From: an uncultured Roseburia sp.
Lineage (GTDB): Bacteria; Bacillota_A; Clostridia; Lachnospirales; Lachnospiraceae
Reading direction: 5' to 3'
Assembly (NCBI GenBank): GCA_900753715.1
Contig: CAAEAE010000143.1
Location: forward strand, 1-45,955
DNA length: 45,955 bases
Part shown: positions 18,615 to 27,775 of the stretch, piece by piece
How the letters are laid out: each line of letters opens with the position of its first letter
Position numbering within the stretch: position 1 is the stretch's first letter
Notes under the pieces: generated by a model
Seen by the model: only the letters and a program-made list of their open reading frames with translations
The model's database searches: none
Told to the model about the DNA's origin: nothing
Program-made: the position numbers and the translations under genes

Positions 18615-19484
18615 ATGAAAGGTATTATATTAGCAGGAGGTTCAGGAACAAGATTGTATCCTATTACAAAGGCAGTATCGAAGCAGTTATTGCCAATTTA
18701 TGATAAGCCAATGATATATTATCCGTTGTCTACATTGATGTTGTCTGGCATTCGTGATATTTTAATCATTTCAACCGTACATGATCTGCCAAATTTCCAG
18801 AAACTTTTAGGAGATGGAAGTGATTATGGTATTAATCTGAGTTATGCGGTGCAAGAGGCACCAAATGGTTTGGCTGAAGCCTTTATTATCGGAGCAAGAT
18901 TTGTTGGTAATGATAAAGTTGCTTTGATTCTCGGGGATAACATTTTTCATGCCAGACATTTTTCGGATGTATTGTTAGAGGCGGCAGCACTAGAGAAAGG
19001 TGCAACAATTTTTGGATATTCAGTGAAAAATCCAAAGGCATTTGGAATTGTTGAATTTGATGATGAGGGAAATGCAATCTCAATTGAAGAGAAACCGGAG
19101 AAACCGAAGTCAAATTATGCAGTACCGGGATTATATTATTACGATAATCAGGTTATCGATATTGCAAAAAATATTCAGCCATCTGCGCGGGGAGAACTTG
19201 AGATTACAGCAGTCAATAATGAATATCTTCGCATGGGTCAATTAAAAGTGCAGAAATTAGGCAGAGGTGTTGCATGGCTTGATACAGGTACATATGATGG
19301 TATGAAAGAGGCCAGTGATTTTGTGGCTATTATGCAGAAACGTCAAGGATGTTATGTGTCCAGTATTGAAGAAATCGCATATCGAAAGGGATATATTACA
19401 AGACAGCAGTTATATCGTCTTGCAGAACCGCTTCGTAAGACAGAGTATGGACAATATCTGTTAAGAGTACCGGAGGAAAGATAA
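18615..19484 (+). CDS. rfbA: Glucose-1-phosphate thymidylyltransferase
   Basis: A 289-residue nucleotidyltransferase forming dTDP-glucose from dTTP and glucose-1-phosphate. The N-terminus [28 protein letters not shown] carries the signature GxGTRL and the metal/phosphate-binding lysine; LGDNIFHA and the [13 protein letters not shown] segment are typical of RmlA/RfbA, and the length is normal. An AGGAGG site precedes ATG 18615. The 45-nt gap after rfbB contains a TATAAT-like string but no convincing -35. The stop codon abuts the ATG of the 2,3-dehydratase with no spacer, which ties the two genes together. Confidence 0.96.
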   Translation: MKGIILAGGSGTRLYPITKAVSKQLLPIYDKPMIYYPLSTLMLSGIRDILIISTVHDLPNFQKLLGDGSDYGINLSYAVQEAPNGLAEAFIIGARFVGNDKVALILGDNIFHARHFSDVLLEAAALEKGATIFGYSVKNPKAFGIVEFDDEGNAISIEEKPEKPKSNYAVPGLYYYDNQVIDIAKNIQPSARGELEITAVNNEYLRMGQLKVQKLGRGVAWLDTGTYDGMKEASDFVAIMQKRQGCYVSSIEEIAYRKGYITRQQLYRLAEPLRKTEYGQYLLRVPEER

Positions 19485-20879
19485 ATGAATATAGTTGTAG
19501 ATATCGTAAAATCATGGGCGGCATCGGACAGTTCTGTTAATCCTACGAAAGAAATATTAGAGTGGGTTCGACAGAGAAACGAGACTGTCAAGGTTCGGAT
19601 TGATAAGACGGATTTTGAAAAAGACGGTTTTTGGTACTACAATGAGGAAGAAGGCTGTATCTGTAACAGGAATCACAGCTTTTTTTCCATTTGCGGATAT
19701 CAGAGACTTGAAGAAGGGACAGTAATAGTAGAACAGCCGATCATTATGCAAAATGAGATTGGCTATTTGGGAATTTTATGCAAAAAAATAGATGGGGTTC
19801 TTCATTTCCTCATGCAGGCAAAAATAGAACCGGGGAACATTAATAAAATACAGATATCCCCGACTATTCAGGCTACAAAGAGTAATTTTACACAGAAGCA
19901 CGGAGGAGCAAAGCCACCATATTTAGACTACTTTATGAATGCAGAGCAGTATCATATTGTGGTAGATCAGATCCAGTCAGAGCAATCCTCCAGATTTTAT
20001 AAGAAACGGAATCGAAATATCTTAGTAGAATTAGGGGAAGATGTAGAGATAGAAGTATTGCCAAGCCATAAATGGATGACATTAGGTCAGATAAAAGAAT
20101 TGATGAAGATAGATAATCTTGTCAATATGGATACACGAACCGTACTTTCCTGTATACCATATTCTACAGAACATCTTACTGCGGCAGAAAAAGCAGAAAT
20201 TCAGACCTGTTTTAGGGATGAGTCCCTGTATTATTCCATGTTTGAACCGACAAGAGAGAATCTGATTCCAATTTTATATCGTTACATTAACAATTATAAA
20301 ATGTTTGCAGAGGGAGAAACAAGACTTGTGCCATTACATGAGTTAAAAGACTGGGAATTCACAAAGGATGAGATCCGTTGTAAACATGATTATGACTTTA
20401 AAGTGGTGTACTGTGATATTGAAATGGAAGGCCGGGAAGTAAAGCAGTGGACGCAGCCGTTGTTTGAAGCAATAGGAATAGCAGTCTTTGGATTATTTAC
20501 CTGTGTAGAGAATGGTATAAGAAAATTCCTAGTACATGCAAAGCCGGAAGTGGGCTGTCATGATTTCATAGAATTAGGACCAACGGTACAGATGGAACCA
20601 TCTAATAAGAGCAATCAGAAAAATGCACTGGAAGAATTCTTTTTTACAAAGTTAGAGCAACAGCAGGGAATTAAAAAGAATGTGCTGTTATCAGAGGAAG
20701 GCGGACGATTCTATCATGAACAGAATCAGAACGTCATTATTGAAATTGAAAAGGAAGAGGCAGGAGAATTGTCGGAGGGATATTTTTGGGTTGATTATGC
20801 AACCTTAAATCAGATGGTTCAAATTAATAACTGTTTGAATATACAGTTGCGAAATTTACTGTCGCTTTTGGATATTTGA
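19485..20879 (+). CDS. NDP-hexose 2,3-dehydratase
   Basis: A 464-residue enzyme of the EvaA/TylX3/SpnO family. It removes the C2 hydroxyl of dTDP-4-keto-6-deoxyglucose to give a 3,4-diketo-2,6-dideoxy sugar, the committed step to 2-deoxysugars. The protein is an internal duplication: each half has a segment of the form FLxxAKxExGxxxxxxLGPTxQ or similar (LMQAKIEPGN...ISPTIQAT; LVHAKPEVGC...LGPTVQME) and ends with a line such as MTLGQIKELMKIDNLVNMDT or YATLNQMVQINNCLN. ATG 19485 directly abuts the rfbA stop; GGAGG is inside the end of rfbA. This family is best known from antibiotic deoxysugar clusters of actinomycetes. Confidence 0.9.
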   Translation: MNIVVDIVKSWAASDSSVNPTKEILEWVRQRNETVKVRIDKTDFEKDGFWYYNEEEGCICNRNHSFFSICGYQRLEEGTVIVEQPIIMQNEIGYLGILCKKIDGVLHFLMQAKIEPGNINKIQISPTIQATKSNFTQKHGGAKPPYLDYFMNAEQYHIVVDQIQSEQSSRFYKKRNRNILVELGEDVEIEVLPSHKWMTLGQIKELMKIDNLVNMDTRTVLSCIPYSTEHLTAAEKAEIQTCFRDESLYYSMFEPTRENLIPILYRYINNYKMFAEGETRLVPLHELKDWEFTKDEIRCKHDYDFKVVYCDIEMEGREVKQWTQPLFEAIGIAVFGLFTCVENGIRKFLVHAKPEVGCHDFIELGPTVQMEPSNKSNQKNALEEFFFTKLEQQQGIKKNVLLSEEGGRFYHEQNQNVIIEIEKEEAGELSEGYFWVDYATLNQMVQINNCLNIQLRNLLSLLDI

Positions 20880-20909
20880 GCCAAACTGATGGATGGGATA
20901 AAAACTTTG

Positions 20910-20938
20910 TTGAAAAAACAGTTGGAATAAGATATAAT
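20910..20938 (+). promoter_or_regulatory. Strong sigma-A-type promoter
   Basis: TTGAAA (20910-20915), exactly 17 bp, TATAAT (20933-20938). Predicted transcription start is near 20945. It gives the ketoreductase and downstream genes their own promoter, with a leader of about 65 nt. Confidence 0.7.
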
Positions 20939-20960
20939 TAGTAAAATATCAGAGGAGTAG

Positions 20961-20987
20961 GACCATCTGGAACAGGATGGTCTTTTA
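20961..20987 (+). terminator. Leader hairpin with short U-run (terminator or attenuator)
   Basis: GACCATC (20961-20967) pairs with GATGGTC (20976-20982) around an 8-base loop, followed by TTTTA. It lies between the promoter at 20910-20938 and ATG 21012. It could end transcription from the rfbB-rfbA-dehydratase operon, or attenuate transcripts from the adjacent promoter. The U-run is short, so efficiency may be partial. Confidence 0.5.
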
Positions 20988-21011
20988 TATGCATAAAAGA
21001 GAGAGAGGAAT

Positions 21012-21980
21012 ATGATGATAAAGATAGGAATACTGGGTTGTGCAGAGATTGCGTTTCGCAGATTTTTGCCGGCATTGATGGAGAATAAAGAATTTGAATG
21101 TGTCTGTATTGCAGAAGAATATGACAAATCGAAATTAGAGCAGTTTGAGAAAGAATTTGGAATAAAGAGTGCAGAAAGTTTTCAGTCAATTATTGAAGAT
21201 GAAAATATTGATGCCGTGTACATTCCATTGCCGCCGGCATTGCATTTTCCGTATGCAAAAGCGGCATTAGAACATGGAAAACATGTATTTGTGGAAAAGC
21301 CATCGACTATCAGTTATGAACAGACAAGTGAATTGGTAGAACTTGCAAGGAAAAAGAATCTTGTGTTACAGGAAAATTATATGTTCCAGTACCATGCACA
21401 GATTGCCAAAATTCAGAAACTACTAAAAGAAGGTTTAGTAGGAGAGATCCGTCTGATGAAGGCTTCTTTTGGATTCCCACTTCGTGCTGCAAATGATTTC
21501 CGCTATAACAAAGCATTAGGCGGTGGAGCACTTTTAGATGCAGCAGGCTATGTGACAAAGTTAGCAAGATTGATGCTTGGAAATACAGTTAAAGTGGATA
21601 CGGCAACCTTGAACGGTTTAGAAGGCTATGAAGTGGATATGTATGGAAGTGCTACTTATTCCAATGAACGGGGCGAGGTTCTTCAGGGTTCTTTTAGTAT
21701 GGACAGTTATTATCAATGCTGTTTGGAAGTATGGGGGAATAAGGGGAAAGCTTTTACAAACCGTATTTTTACAGCACCTCCGGGTTATACACCAATCTTA
21801 GAGTTAGAAACAAATGATGGAAAACAACAGATTGAATTGCCGGAAGATGCACATTTTGCACATTCTATTGAGAAATTTGCAGAAGCATTCAGCAATGACA
21901 CATTGCGGATGAATATGTATGAGGATTTACTGATTCAAGCTAGAATGATAGAAGATATTAGAAAAATAGGAATGCAATAA
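21012..21980 (+). CDS. Gfo/Idh/MocA oxidoreductase, probable NDP-hexose 3-ketoreductase
   Basis: A 322-residue NAD(P)-dependent reductase. The Rossmann segment is IGILGCAEIA (residues 4-13, a G-x-G-x-x variant as in KijD10-like enzymes), the EKP motif is at 95-97 with catalytic Lys96, and GGGALLDAAGY ends in Tyr180, where many family members have His. Placed after the 2,3-dehydratase, it most likely reduces C3 of the unstable 3,4-diketo product to give dTDP-4-keto-2,6-dideoxyhexose, as SpnN, TylC1 and KijD10 do in macrolide and kijanose pathways. GAGAGAGGA precedes the start; ATG 21015 is an equally good start. The stereochemistry at C3 cannot be read. Confidence 0.8.
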   Translation: MMIKIGILGCAEIAFRRFLPALMENKEFECVCIAEEYDKSKLEQFEKEFGIKSAESFQSIIEDENIDAVYIPLPPALHFPYAKAALEHGKHVFVEKPSTISYEQTSELVELARKKNLVLQENYMFQYHAQIAKIQKLLKEGLVGEIRLMKASFGFPLRAANDFRYNKALGGGALLDAAGYVTKLARLMLGNTVKVDTATLNGLEGYEVDMYGSATYSNERGEVLQGSFSMDSYYQCCLEVWGNKGKAFTNRIFTAPPGYTPILELETNDGKQQIELPEDAHFAHSIEKFAEAFSNDTLRMNMYEDLLIQARMIEDIRKIGMQ

Positions 21981-21994
21981 ATGGTGATATAAAT

Positions 21995-24757
21995 ATGTGG
22001 AAGCAGAGATGTGAGAAAACAGATATAAAGAAAATTAATATATTAAATACAGATAAAGGCTGTCTGTTAATATATACATTATGTGTTTTGTTGATGTTTG
22101 GATGCATTACGGCTATTTTTCTATGGTATGGTAAGGGATATGTATACGCATATGATAGCTATACACAGGTATATTCGGGGATTTATTACTTTAAAAATTG
22201 GATCTACGATATTTGGACTCATTTTCGAGAAACGGGACAGTGGATTATCCCACAGTGGGATATGAAAATTGGTTTTGGTGAGCCGTTAATTAGTATTATA
22301 TTATTTAATCCGGCTACATTTGTGTCGATTTTTTTCCCTATTGAACATTTAGAGTGGTATTTTATTTTTTTGAATTTTGCAAGACTTTGGTTATCTGGTT
22401 TTTCGTTTTCACTTTATGCAAAACGATTTGTTCAAGATAGATATTCGATTCTGCTGGCCAGCTTTATCTATACTTTTTGCGGTGCAAGAATGATGTTACT
22501 GGGCGATAATTCCAGTGTCTTAGTTATTGCAATTGCTCTTCCAATTATGTGTATTGGAATTGAAAAAATATTAAAAGAAAACAAAAAAGGATGCTTTTTA
22601 TTAGGAGTATCGATATGTTTGATTGGATTTCCATATTCTATTATAATTACATGTATACCAGTAGTGGGATATGCTTGTATTAGATACTATTATGTTGTTC
22701 AAACAAAAAGTATTAAAAACTTTTTAAACAAGGTATGGCAGGCTATGTGTGCGGGTATTGGTGCTTTATTGCTCTCAGCATATCAGTTTATTCCATATGC
22801 TTGTAATGCTTTGCAGAGTGCACGAACAGGTGGAGGAAAAACAGGAAATCTATTGCTGCGTGACACAAAGTATTATTTTCAAGCAATGCGTGATATCCTT
22901 TCTATTACAAAATTTAATGATGCGTGGGTAATTGGTGTAACATCCATAGGAGTAATCGCTATTTTATATTTAATTGCTAATGATAAAACCAGAAGAGACA
23001 AGCAGTTACTTATTGGTATGTTATTAGGGTTAGTAATATTGGTAATCCCTGCTGCTGATTTAGCGGTAAATCTTTTTATGGGAGCAAATGGGAGATTTCA
23101 GTACATTTATGTTTTTATAATTGCAATGATTGTTGCTGTATGTTGTGAGGAATATGTACAGGGAAAAATCAGAAAAAAGATATCTTTTATTACGCTGGGG
23201 AGTCTTATTTATGCTGCCATATATATAGTAAGTACTGTAATTTTGGAGGAAAGAATAGATATTTCTCTTGTGTTCCTGCTCGCAGATGTAGTATTGCTCA
23301 ATCTTTATGCATCTAATAAGGGTTTAACAAATAAGGGGAAAATAGTAACTTTTGCACTGGCTTTTGGGGAAGTCTTAATGGTAAGTGTAAGTTTATTTGT
23401 GGGTACGGGAAGTGGAAAATTTCAGTTATTTGCAGATTACAATTTGGAGGAGCAAAGACAAAATACATCCATTAGTATGTTAGAAAACGTAAACCATGAG
23501 AATTCACGAGTGGATGTGATTTATGATAGTATTGATGAAAAACAACGTCAACGTAATTATGGTCTAAGATCAGATTGCAATGGCGTGAATTCATATTACA
23601 GTTATGTGAAAAGCGGAGTAGTGGATTATATGCAGTCTACTGGCATTGTAACAGGTTTTTCTACTTTTAATATTTTGGACATGAATCAGAGAACGGTGTC
23701 AGATACTTTGGCAGGTGTTAAATATATTACCGCTACAAAGACGAGTAAGAGTCACATACCTTATGGTTATAAACAGGTGGCAAAGAAAAAGAATGAGAAG
23801 ACCAATCAGGTATATTATTTATTTGAAAATAAAAATGCATTACCACTAGCCTACACTTATGATCAATATATTACGAGGAAGGAATATGACAAATACTTAC
23901 CATATGAAAAAGAACAATTGATGTTGGATTCTGTGGTTTTAGATGACCATGTTCAGACCGAAATAGAGTCTTCTAATGTTAAAACAGATATTGTGGTAAA
24001 TGTAGAATTTGATGATATTAAGAAGAACCTGAGCAAGAACTCTGATATAAAAGTGTGTAAGGATAGAATTATTGTATATAAAGATAATGTGGAGTGTACA
24101 ATTCAGGCAAAAGGCATGAAGAATCGAGAAGGGTATTTATATTTAGAAGGTGCAAAGTATAAGAAATTTTCTGGAGATGTTAAAAACCGGGGGTCAAATA
24201 CTTGGATTACTGCTACCGTAGATGACCGAAGTAGCGAGCTGGCACTATATGTTGGTAACTATGAATATTATCAGGGAGCAATAGACAGAGTAATTAATCT
24301 GGGAGTACTTGATTCGGACAAAGAAAATGTTTCAATCCAGTTCAATAAGGCTGGTATCTACTATTTTAAGAATATTCAGGTTGCCAGTGCGTCAATGAAA
24401 GGTTATACTAAGAAAGTACAGAAATTAAAGGAGGACAAAATCGAGGATTTCAAAATTGCAGGAAATGATGTATCTTTAAACGTTAATGTAGATAAAAATA
24501 AGGTACTGTGTATAGCAATCCCTTATGCACAGGGGTGGTCTGCAAAAATCAACGGTAAAGATGTGGAACTGTTAAATTGTAATCTTATGTATATGGGAGT
24601 TGAGTTGGAAGAGGGAAATAATCAGGTTGAATTACACTATGAAATGCCGGGATTCAAATTGGGTATTTTATGCTCCGTTATTTTTGGAGGGGTTCTGCTT
24701 GTGTATATGATAGTATCTAGACTGAGGGTTATCAAACTGGTTAGAAACAAAGAATAA
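21995..24757 (+). CDS. YfhO-family membrane protein (GT-C fold), paralogue 3
   Basis: A 920-residue protein, more diverged than the other two YfhO genes. Shared marks are the acidic loop AYDSYTQVYSGIYYFKNW, WDMKIGFGEPL, a TAGNLLLRD-type segment after the sixth or so hydrophobic span, and the C-terminal CIAIPYAQGWSAKINGKDVELLNCNLMYMGV before the last membrane span. About a dozen spans then a large outside region. It begins 14 nt after the ketoreductase, with a weak GGTGAT site, and sits between deoxysugar genes. This supports the idea that it transfers the deoxysugar or something built on it. Codons are AT-richer than in paralogues 1 and 2. Confidence 0.85.
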   Translation: MWKQRCEKTDIKKINILNTDKGCLLIYTLCVLLMFGCITAIFLWYGKGYVYAYDSYTQVYSGIYYFKNWIYDIWTHFRETGQWIIPQWDMKIGFGEPLISIILFNPATFVSIFFPIEHLEWYFIFLNFARLWLSGFSFSLYAKRFVQDRYSILLASFIYTFCGARMMLLGDNSSVLVIAIALPIMCIGIEKILKENKKGCFLLGVSICLIGFPYSIIITCIPVVGYACIRYYYVVQTKSIKNFLNKVWQAMCAGIGALLLSAYQFIPYACNALQSARTGGGKTGNLLLRDTKYYFQAMRDILSITKFNDAWVIGVTSIGVIAILYLIANDKTRRDKQLLIGMLLGLVILVIPAADLAVNLFMGANGRFQYIYVFIIAMIVAVCCEEYVQGKIRKKISFITLGSLIYAAIYIVSTVILEERIDISLVFLLADVVLLNLYASNKGLTNKGKIVTFALAFGEVLMVSVSLFVGTGSGKFQLFADYNLEEQRQNTSISMLENVNHENSRVDVIYDSIDEKQRQRNYGLRSDCNGVNSYYSYVKSGVVDYMQSTGIVTGFSTFNILDMNQRTVSDTLAGVKYITATKTSKSHIPYGYKQVAKKKNEKTNQVYYLFENKNALPLAYTYDQYITRKEYDKYLPYEKEQLMLDSVVLDDHVQTEIESSNVKTDIVVNVEFDDIKKNLSKNSDIKVCKDRIIVYKDNVECTIQAKGMKNREGYLYLEGAKYKKFSGDVKNRGSNTWITATVDDRSSELALYVGNYEYYQGAIDRVINLGVLDSDKENVSIQFNKAGIYYFKNIQVASASMKGYTKKVQKLKEDKIEDFKIAGNDVSLNVNVDKNKVLCIAIPYAQGWSAKINGKDVELLNCNLMYMGVELEEGNNQVELHYEMPGFKLGILCSVIFGGVLLVYMIVSRLRVIKLVRNKE

Positions 24758-24801
24758 GAAATCTACACATAAATAATGCAAGTATATGAAAAGGAGATAA
24801 A

Positions 24802-25896
24802 ATGATTAATGTTGTTAGGGCATCATTGCCACCACTAGAAGAATATGTAGAAGAAATATCCAGTATATGGGAAAATCACTGGTTGACACATACTGGACCA
24901 AAACATCAACAATTACAGAAAAATTTGGAGAGATATTTAGATGTGCCATGTGTTGAACTTTTTTCTAACGGACACATGGGATTGGAATTAGCTTTAAGGG
25001 TTTTGAAGTTAGAAGGAGAGGTAATAACTACGCCATTTACATTTGCTTCAACTACACAGGCTATTGCAGATGTAGGTCTGACTCCTGTTTTTTGTGATAT
25101 AAATCAGGATAATTATACTATGGATGCGAGCAAAATAGAGGAGTTAATTACAGATAAGACATCTGCTATTGTACCGGTTCATGTATATGGTTATATATGT
25201 GATTATCAGGAAATAGAACGAATTGCCCGAAAACATAATTTAGCAGTTATTTATGATGCTGCACATGCATTTGGTGAAAGCATAAATGGAGTGCCTGTAG
25301 GAACTTTGGGAGATATGTCCATGTTCAGTTTTCATGCAACAAAGGTATTTAATACAGTTGAAGGAGGCGGAGTGACATTTTCTGATGAAAAGTACAGAAA
25401 AGAATTTGCAGCAATTCGCCAGTTTGGAATGTATGGAAAAGAAGATGCGGAAATGTTAGGTACAAATGCAAAGATGACAGAATTCCATGCGGCAATGGGA
25501 TTGTGTAACTTACGACATGTAGATGAGGAAATCGAGAAAAGAAAACAAGCATACAATCAGTATGTGCAGAGACTTGGCAAGGTTGATGGAATATATATAT
25601 ATCATATTCCGGATAATCTTAAACTGAATTATGCTTATTTTCCGGTACAGATCAGTAAAAATGTCTTTGGAAAATCTCGTGATGAAATTACGGAGATATT
25701 ATTGGAAAATGAAATTGCACCACGCAAATATTTTTATCCATTAACATCTGATTTTTCAATAATAAGAAGTACATATCAAATTAATGAGACACCGGTGGCT
25801 AAAAAGGTGGCGGAGGAAATTCTGACATTACCATTGTATGCAGGATTAACGATAGATGAAGTAAATCATATATGTGATATTATACTAGAAAAGTAG
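24802..25896 (+). CDS. DegT/DnrJ/EryC1 sugar aminotransferase
   Basis: A 364-residue PLP enzyme that puts an amino group on a keto sugar nucleotide. The PLP lysine is Lys181 in SFHATKVFNTVEGGG, a form shared with VioA and DesI, which make dTDP-4-amino-4,6-dideoxyglucose; the phosphate-binding segment is FSNGHMGLELAL rather than the more common SGTxAL. TTPFTFASTTQAI and the YDAAHAFG aspartate segment are also seen. An AAGGAG site precedes ATG 24802. With the 2,3-dehydratase and 3-ketoreductase upstream it predicts a dTDP-4-amino-2,4,6-trideoxyhexose, though a C3 amination cannot be excluded. The WecD-like acyltransferase at 38129 would be its natural partner. Confidence 0.9.
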   Translation: MINVVRASLPPLEEYVEEISSIWENHWLTHTGPKHQQLQKNLERYLDVPCVELFSNGHMGLELALRVLKLEGEVITTPFTFASTTQAIADVGLTPVFCDINQDNYTMDASKIEELITDKTSAIVPVHVYGYICDYQEIERIARKHNLAVIYDAAHAFGESINGVPVGTLGDMSMFSFHATKVFNTVEGGGVTFSDEKYRKEFAAIRQFGMYGKEDAEMLGTNAKMTEFHAAMGLCNLRHVDEEIEKRKQAYNQYVQRLGKVDGIYIYHIPDNLKLNYAYFPVQISKNVFGKSRDEITEILLENEIAPRKYFYPLTSDFSIIRSTYQINETPVAKKVAEEILTLPLYAGLTIDEVNHICDIILEK

Positions 25897-25907
25897 GAGA
25901 AAAAATT

Positions 25908-26654
25908 ATGCAGATACAGGGGAAAAATGCGATTGTAACCGGGGCAAGGCGGGGAATCGGACGAGCTATTGTTCAGGAATTTGCAGAAAATGGAGTAAAT
26001 ATATGGGCATGTGCCAGTAAATACGATGAAGCCTTTGAGGAGGATATGCGGCAGTTAAGTGAAGCAAATAATGTGTGGATCAAACCAGTATATTTTGATT
26101 TGAAATCTGAGGATGAAATAAAGAAATCATTGCGTGAAGTAATTGCAGAGAAAAAACCAATTGATATTCTTGTCAACAATGCCGGTGTACCAAGTGGTGG
26201 TCTGATGCAGATGACATCCATGAATACTCTGCGTGAAGTAATGGAGATTAATTTTATAGCACAGATTGCTATTATTCAGATCGTATCAAAAGCAATGATG
26301 AGAAAGAAGAGTGGAACAATTATTAATATGGGTTCTGTTGGTGGGATTGAGGCAAGAGAAGGTTATCTTTCCTATGGTTCGAGTAAAGCAGCCTTTTTAT
26401 GGGCAACACGCTCGATTTCCAAAGAACTTGCAAAATACAATATCCGTGTCAATGCAGTAGCGCCTGGATTAATTGAGACAGAAATGGGCGAATACAAAAA
26501 AGATGAAGAACGAGAGAAGATTTTGAACAGTATTAGCATGAGACGCATGGGAAGCCCAGAGGAAATCGCAAAGGCAGTGTGTTTCTTAGCTTCAGAGGAT
26601 TCATCATTTATGACAGGAGCAATTTTAAATGTAGATGGTGGTAGATTGATATAA
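25908..26654 (+). CDS. Short-chain dehydrogenase/reductase, FabG-like, copy 1
   Basis: A 248-residue classical SDR with TGARRGIG (residues 11-18) for NADP, NNAG, a catalytic Ser in INMGSVGG, and YGSSK with Tyr156 and Lys160. It closes with the FabG-type SSFMTGAILNVDGG. About half its residues match the SDR at 28968, so they are paralogues flanking the LuxE/LuxC pair. It begins 11 nt after the aminotransferase and precedes the LuxE-like gene. It probably reduces a ketone or beta-keto/alpha-hydroxyketo group made by the pathway; the exact substrate is not visible, and it need not be a fatty-acid enzyme. Confidence 0.85.
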   Translation: MQIQGKNAIVTGARRGIGRAIVQEFAENGVNIWACASKYDEAFEEDMRQLSEANNVWIKPVYFDLKSEDEIKKSLREVIAEKKPIDILVNNAGVPSGGLMQMTSMNTLREVMEINFIAQIAIIQIVSKAMMRKKSGTIINMGSVGGIEAREGYLSYGSSKAAFLWATRSISKELAKYNIRVNAVAPGLIETEMGEYKKDEEREKILNSISMRRMGSPEEIAKAVCFLASEDSSFMTGAILNVDGGRLI

Positions 26655-26698
26655 TATCACTATTTATATAGAGTGAAGATAAAGATAGGGGAAAAAAC

Positions 26699-27775
26699 AT
26701 GATTGAAGATTTTTATGCATTAAACCCGTATGAGTTAAACAGGGAAGAAAAAGAAAAAATGCTTACCAGGGAATTGGTGGAATTGACAGAGTATCATAGG
26801 GAACATTGTCCGGAATACAAAGGTATGACAGATGCGTTGAACTATGACAAGGATAAGATTAAAAGCTATTATGATCTTCCGTTTTATCCGGTTCGTATGT
26901 TTAAAGAGACGGATTTGATAAGTATTGATAAGAAAGATTTGTATAAAACAATGACGTCTTCGGGTACAACCGGTCAAAGACCATCTAAAATTTTTCTGGA
27001 TAAGGATACTGCAATTACACAGCAAAAAGTCATGATTAAAATCTTAAGTGATTTTTTTGGAAAGCATCGGATTCCAATGTTGATTATTGACACACCGGCA
27101 GTGGTGAAAAATCGCCAGCTTTTTACTGCGCGAGGTGCAGCTATTATTGGATTAAATATTATGGCATCGGAGACGAAGTTTGCCCTTAATGATGATATGA
27201 CTCTAAACATAGAATTGGTAGAGGAATTCTTAGAAAAGCATAAAGGAAAGCGGATATTGATTTTTGGATTTACCTTTATGGTATGGCAGCATTTTTATAA
27301 AGAGTTATTAAGGCTAGATCGACGTTATGATTTGCCGGAAGCATTTCTTATGACAGGAGGTGGCTGGAAAAAGCTACAGTCTGAAGCTGTATCAAGAGAG
27401 CAGTTTAAAGAAAAAATGACGGAAGTATGTGGAATAGGTCATTTTCTGGATCATTATGGAATGGTGGAACAGACGGGATGCATGTATGCAGAATGTGAAT
27501 GTGGACATTTGCACGCAAGTATTTATTCTGACATTATAGCAAGGCGTCCGGAGGATTTTTCAGTATGCGAGATAGGAGAAAAAGGAATTTTACAGATTGT
27601 ATCAGTAATACCACGCTCTTATCCGGGACATTCGTTATTAAGTGAGGATGAGGGAATTATTTTAGGTGAAGATGATTGCCCTTGCGGAAGAAAAGGAAAG
27701 TATATACAGGTAACAGGAAGAATTAAAAGCGCAGAATTGAGGGGATGTAGTGATACATATGCAGCAAAATTTTAA
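26699..27775 (+). CDS. LuxE-like acyl-protein synthetase (AMP-forming), copy 1
   Basis: A 358-residue member of the LuxE/PaaK-like adenylating family. LuxE activates a carboxylate as acyl-AMP and passes it to a thiol on LuxE or LuxC. Seen: the conserved N-terminal NPYELNREEKEKML, the adenylate loop MTSSGTTGQRPSK near residues 85-97, YGMVEQTGCMY, and two cysteine clusters (ECECGH and DDCPCGRKGK) that could bind metal. The stop overlaps the start of the LuxC-like gene, so the pair is translationally coupled. A second LuxE lies at 35855. No luxA, luxB or luxD is near, so this is not a bioluminescence gene. Confidence 0.85.
   Translation: MIEDFYALNPYELNREEKEKMLTRELVELTEYHREHCPEYKGMTDALNYDKDKIKSYYDLPFYPVRMFKETDLISIDKKDLYKTMTSSGTTGQRPSKIFLDKDTAITQQKVMIKILSDFFGKHRIPMLIIDTPAVVKNRQLFTARGAAIIGLNIMASETKFALNDDMTLNIELVEEFLEKHKGKRILIFGFTFMVWQHFYKELLRLDRRYDLPEAFLMTGGGWKKLQSEAVSREQFKEKMTEVCGIGHFLDHYGMVEQTGCMYAECECGHLHASIYSDIIARRPEDFSVCEIGEKGILQIVSVIPRSYPGHSLLSEDEGIILGEDDCPCGRKGKYIQVTGRIKSAELRGCSDTYAAKF

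Noticed and set aside
17550..19484. rfbB-rfbA as a dTDP-L-rhamnose operon
   Set aside because: No rmlC epimerase or rmlD reductase is seen; the next gene is a 2,3-dehydratase abutting rfbA, so a deoxysugar other than rhamnose is more likely from this locus.
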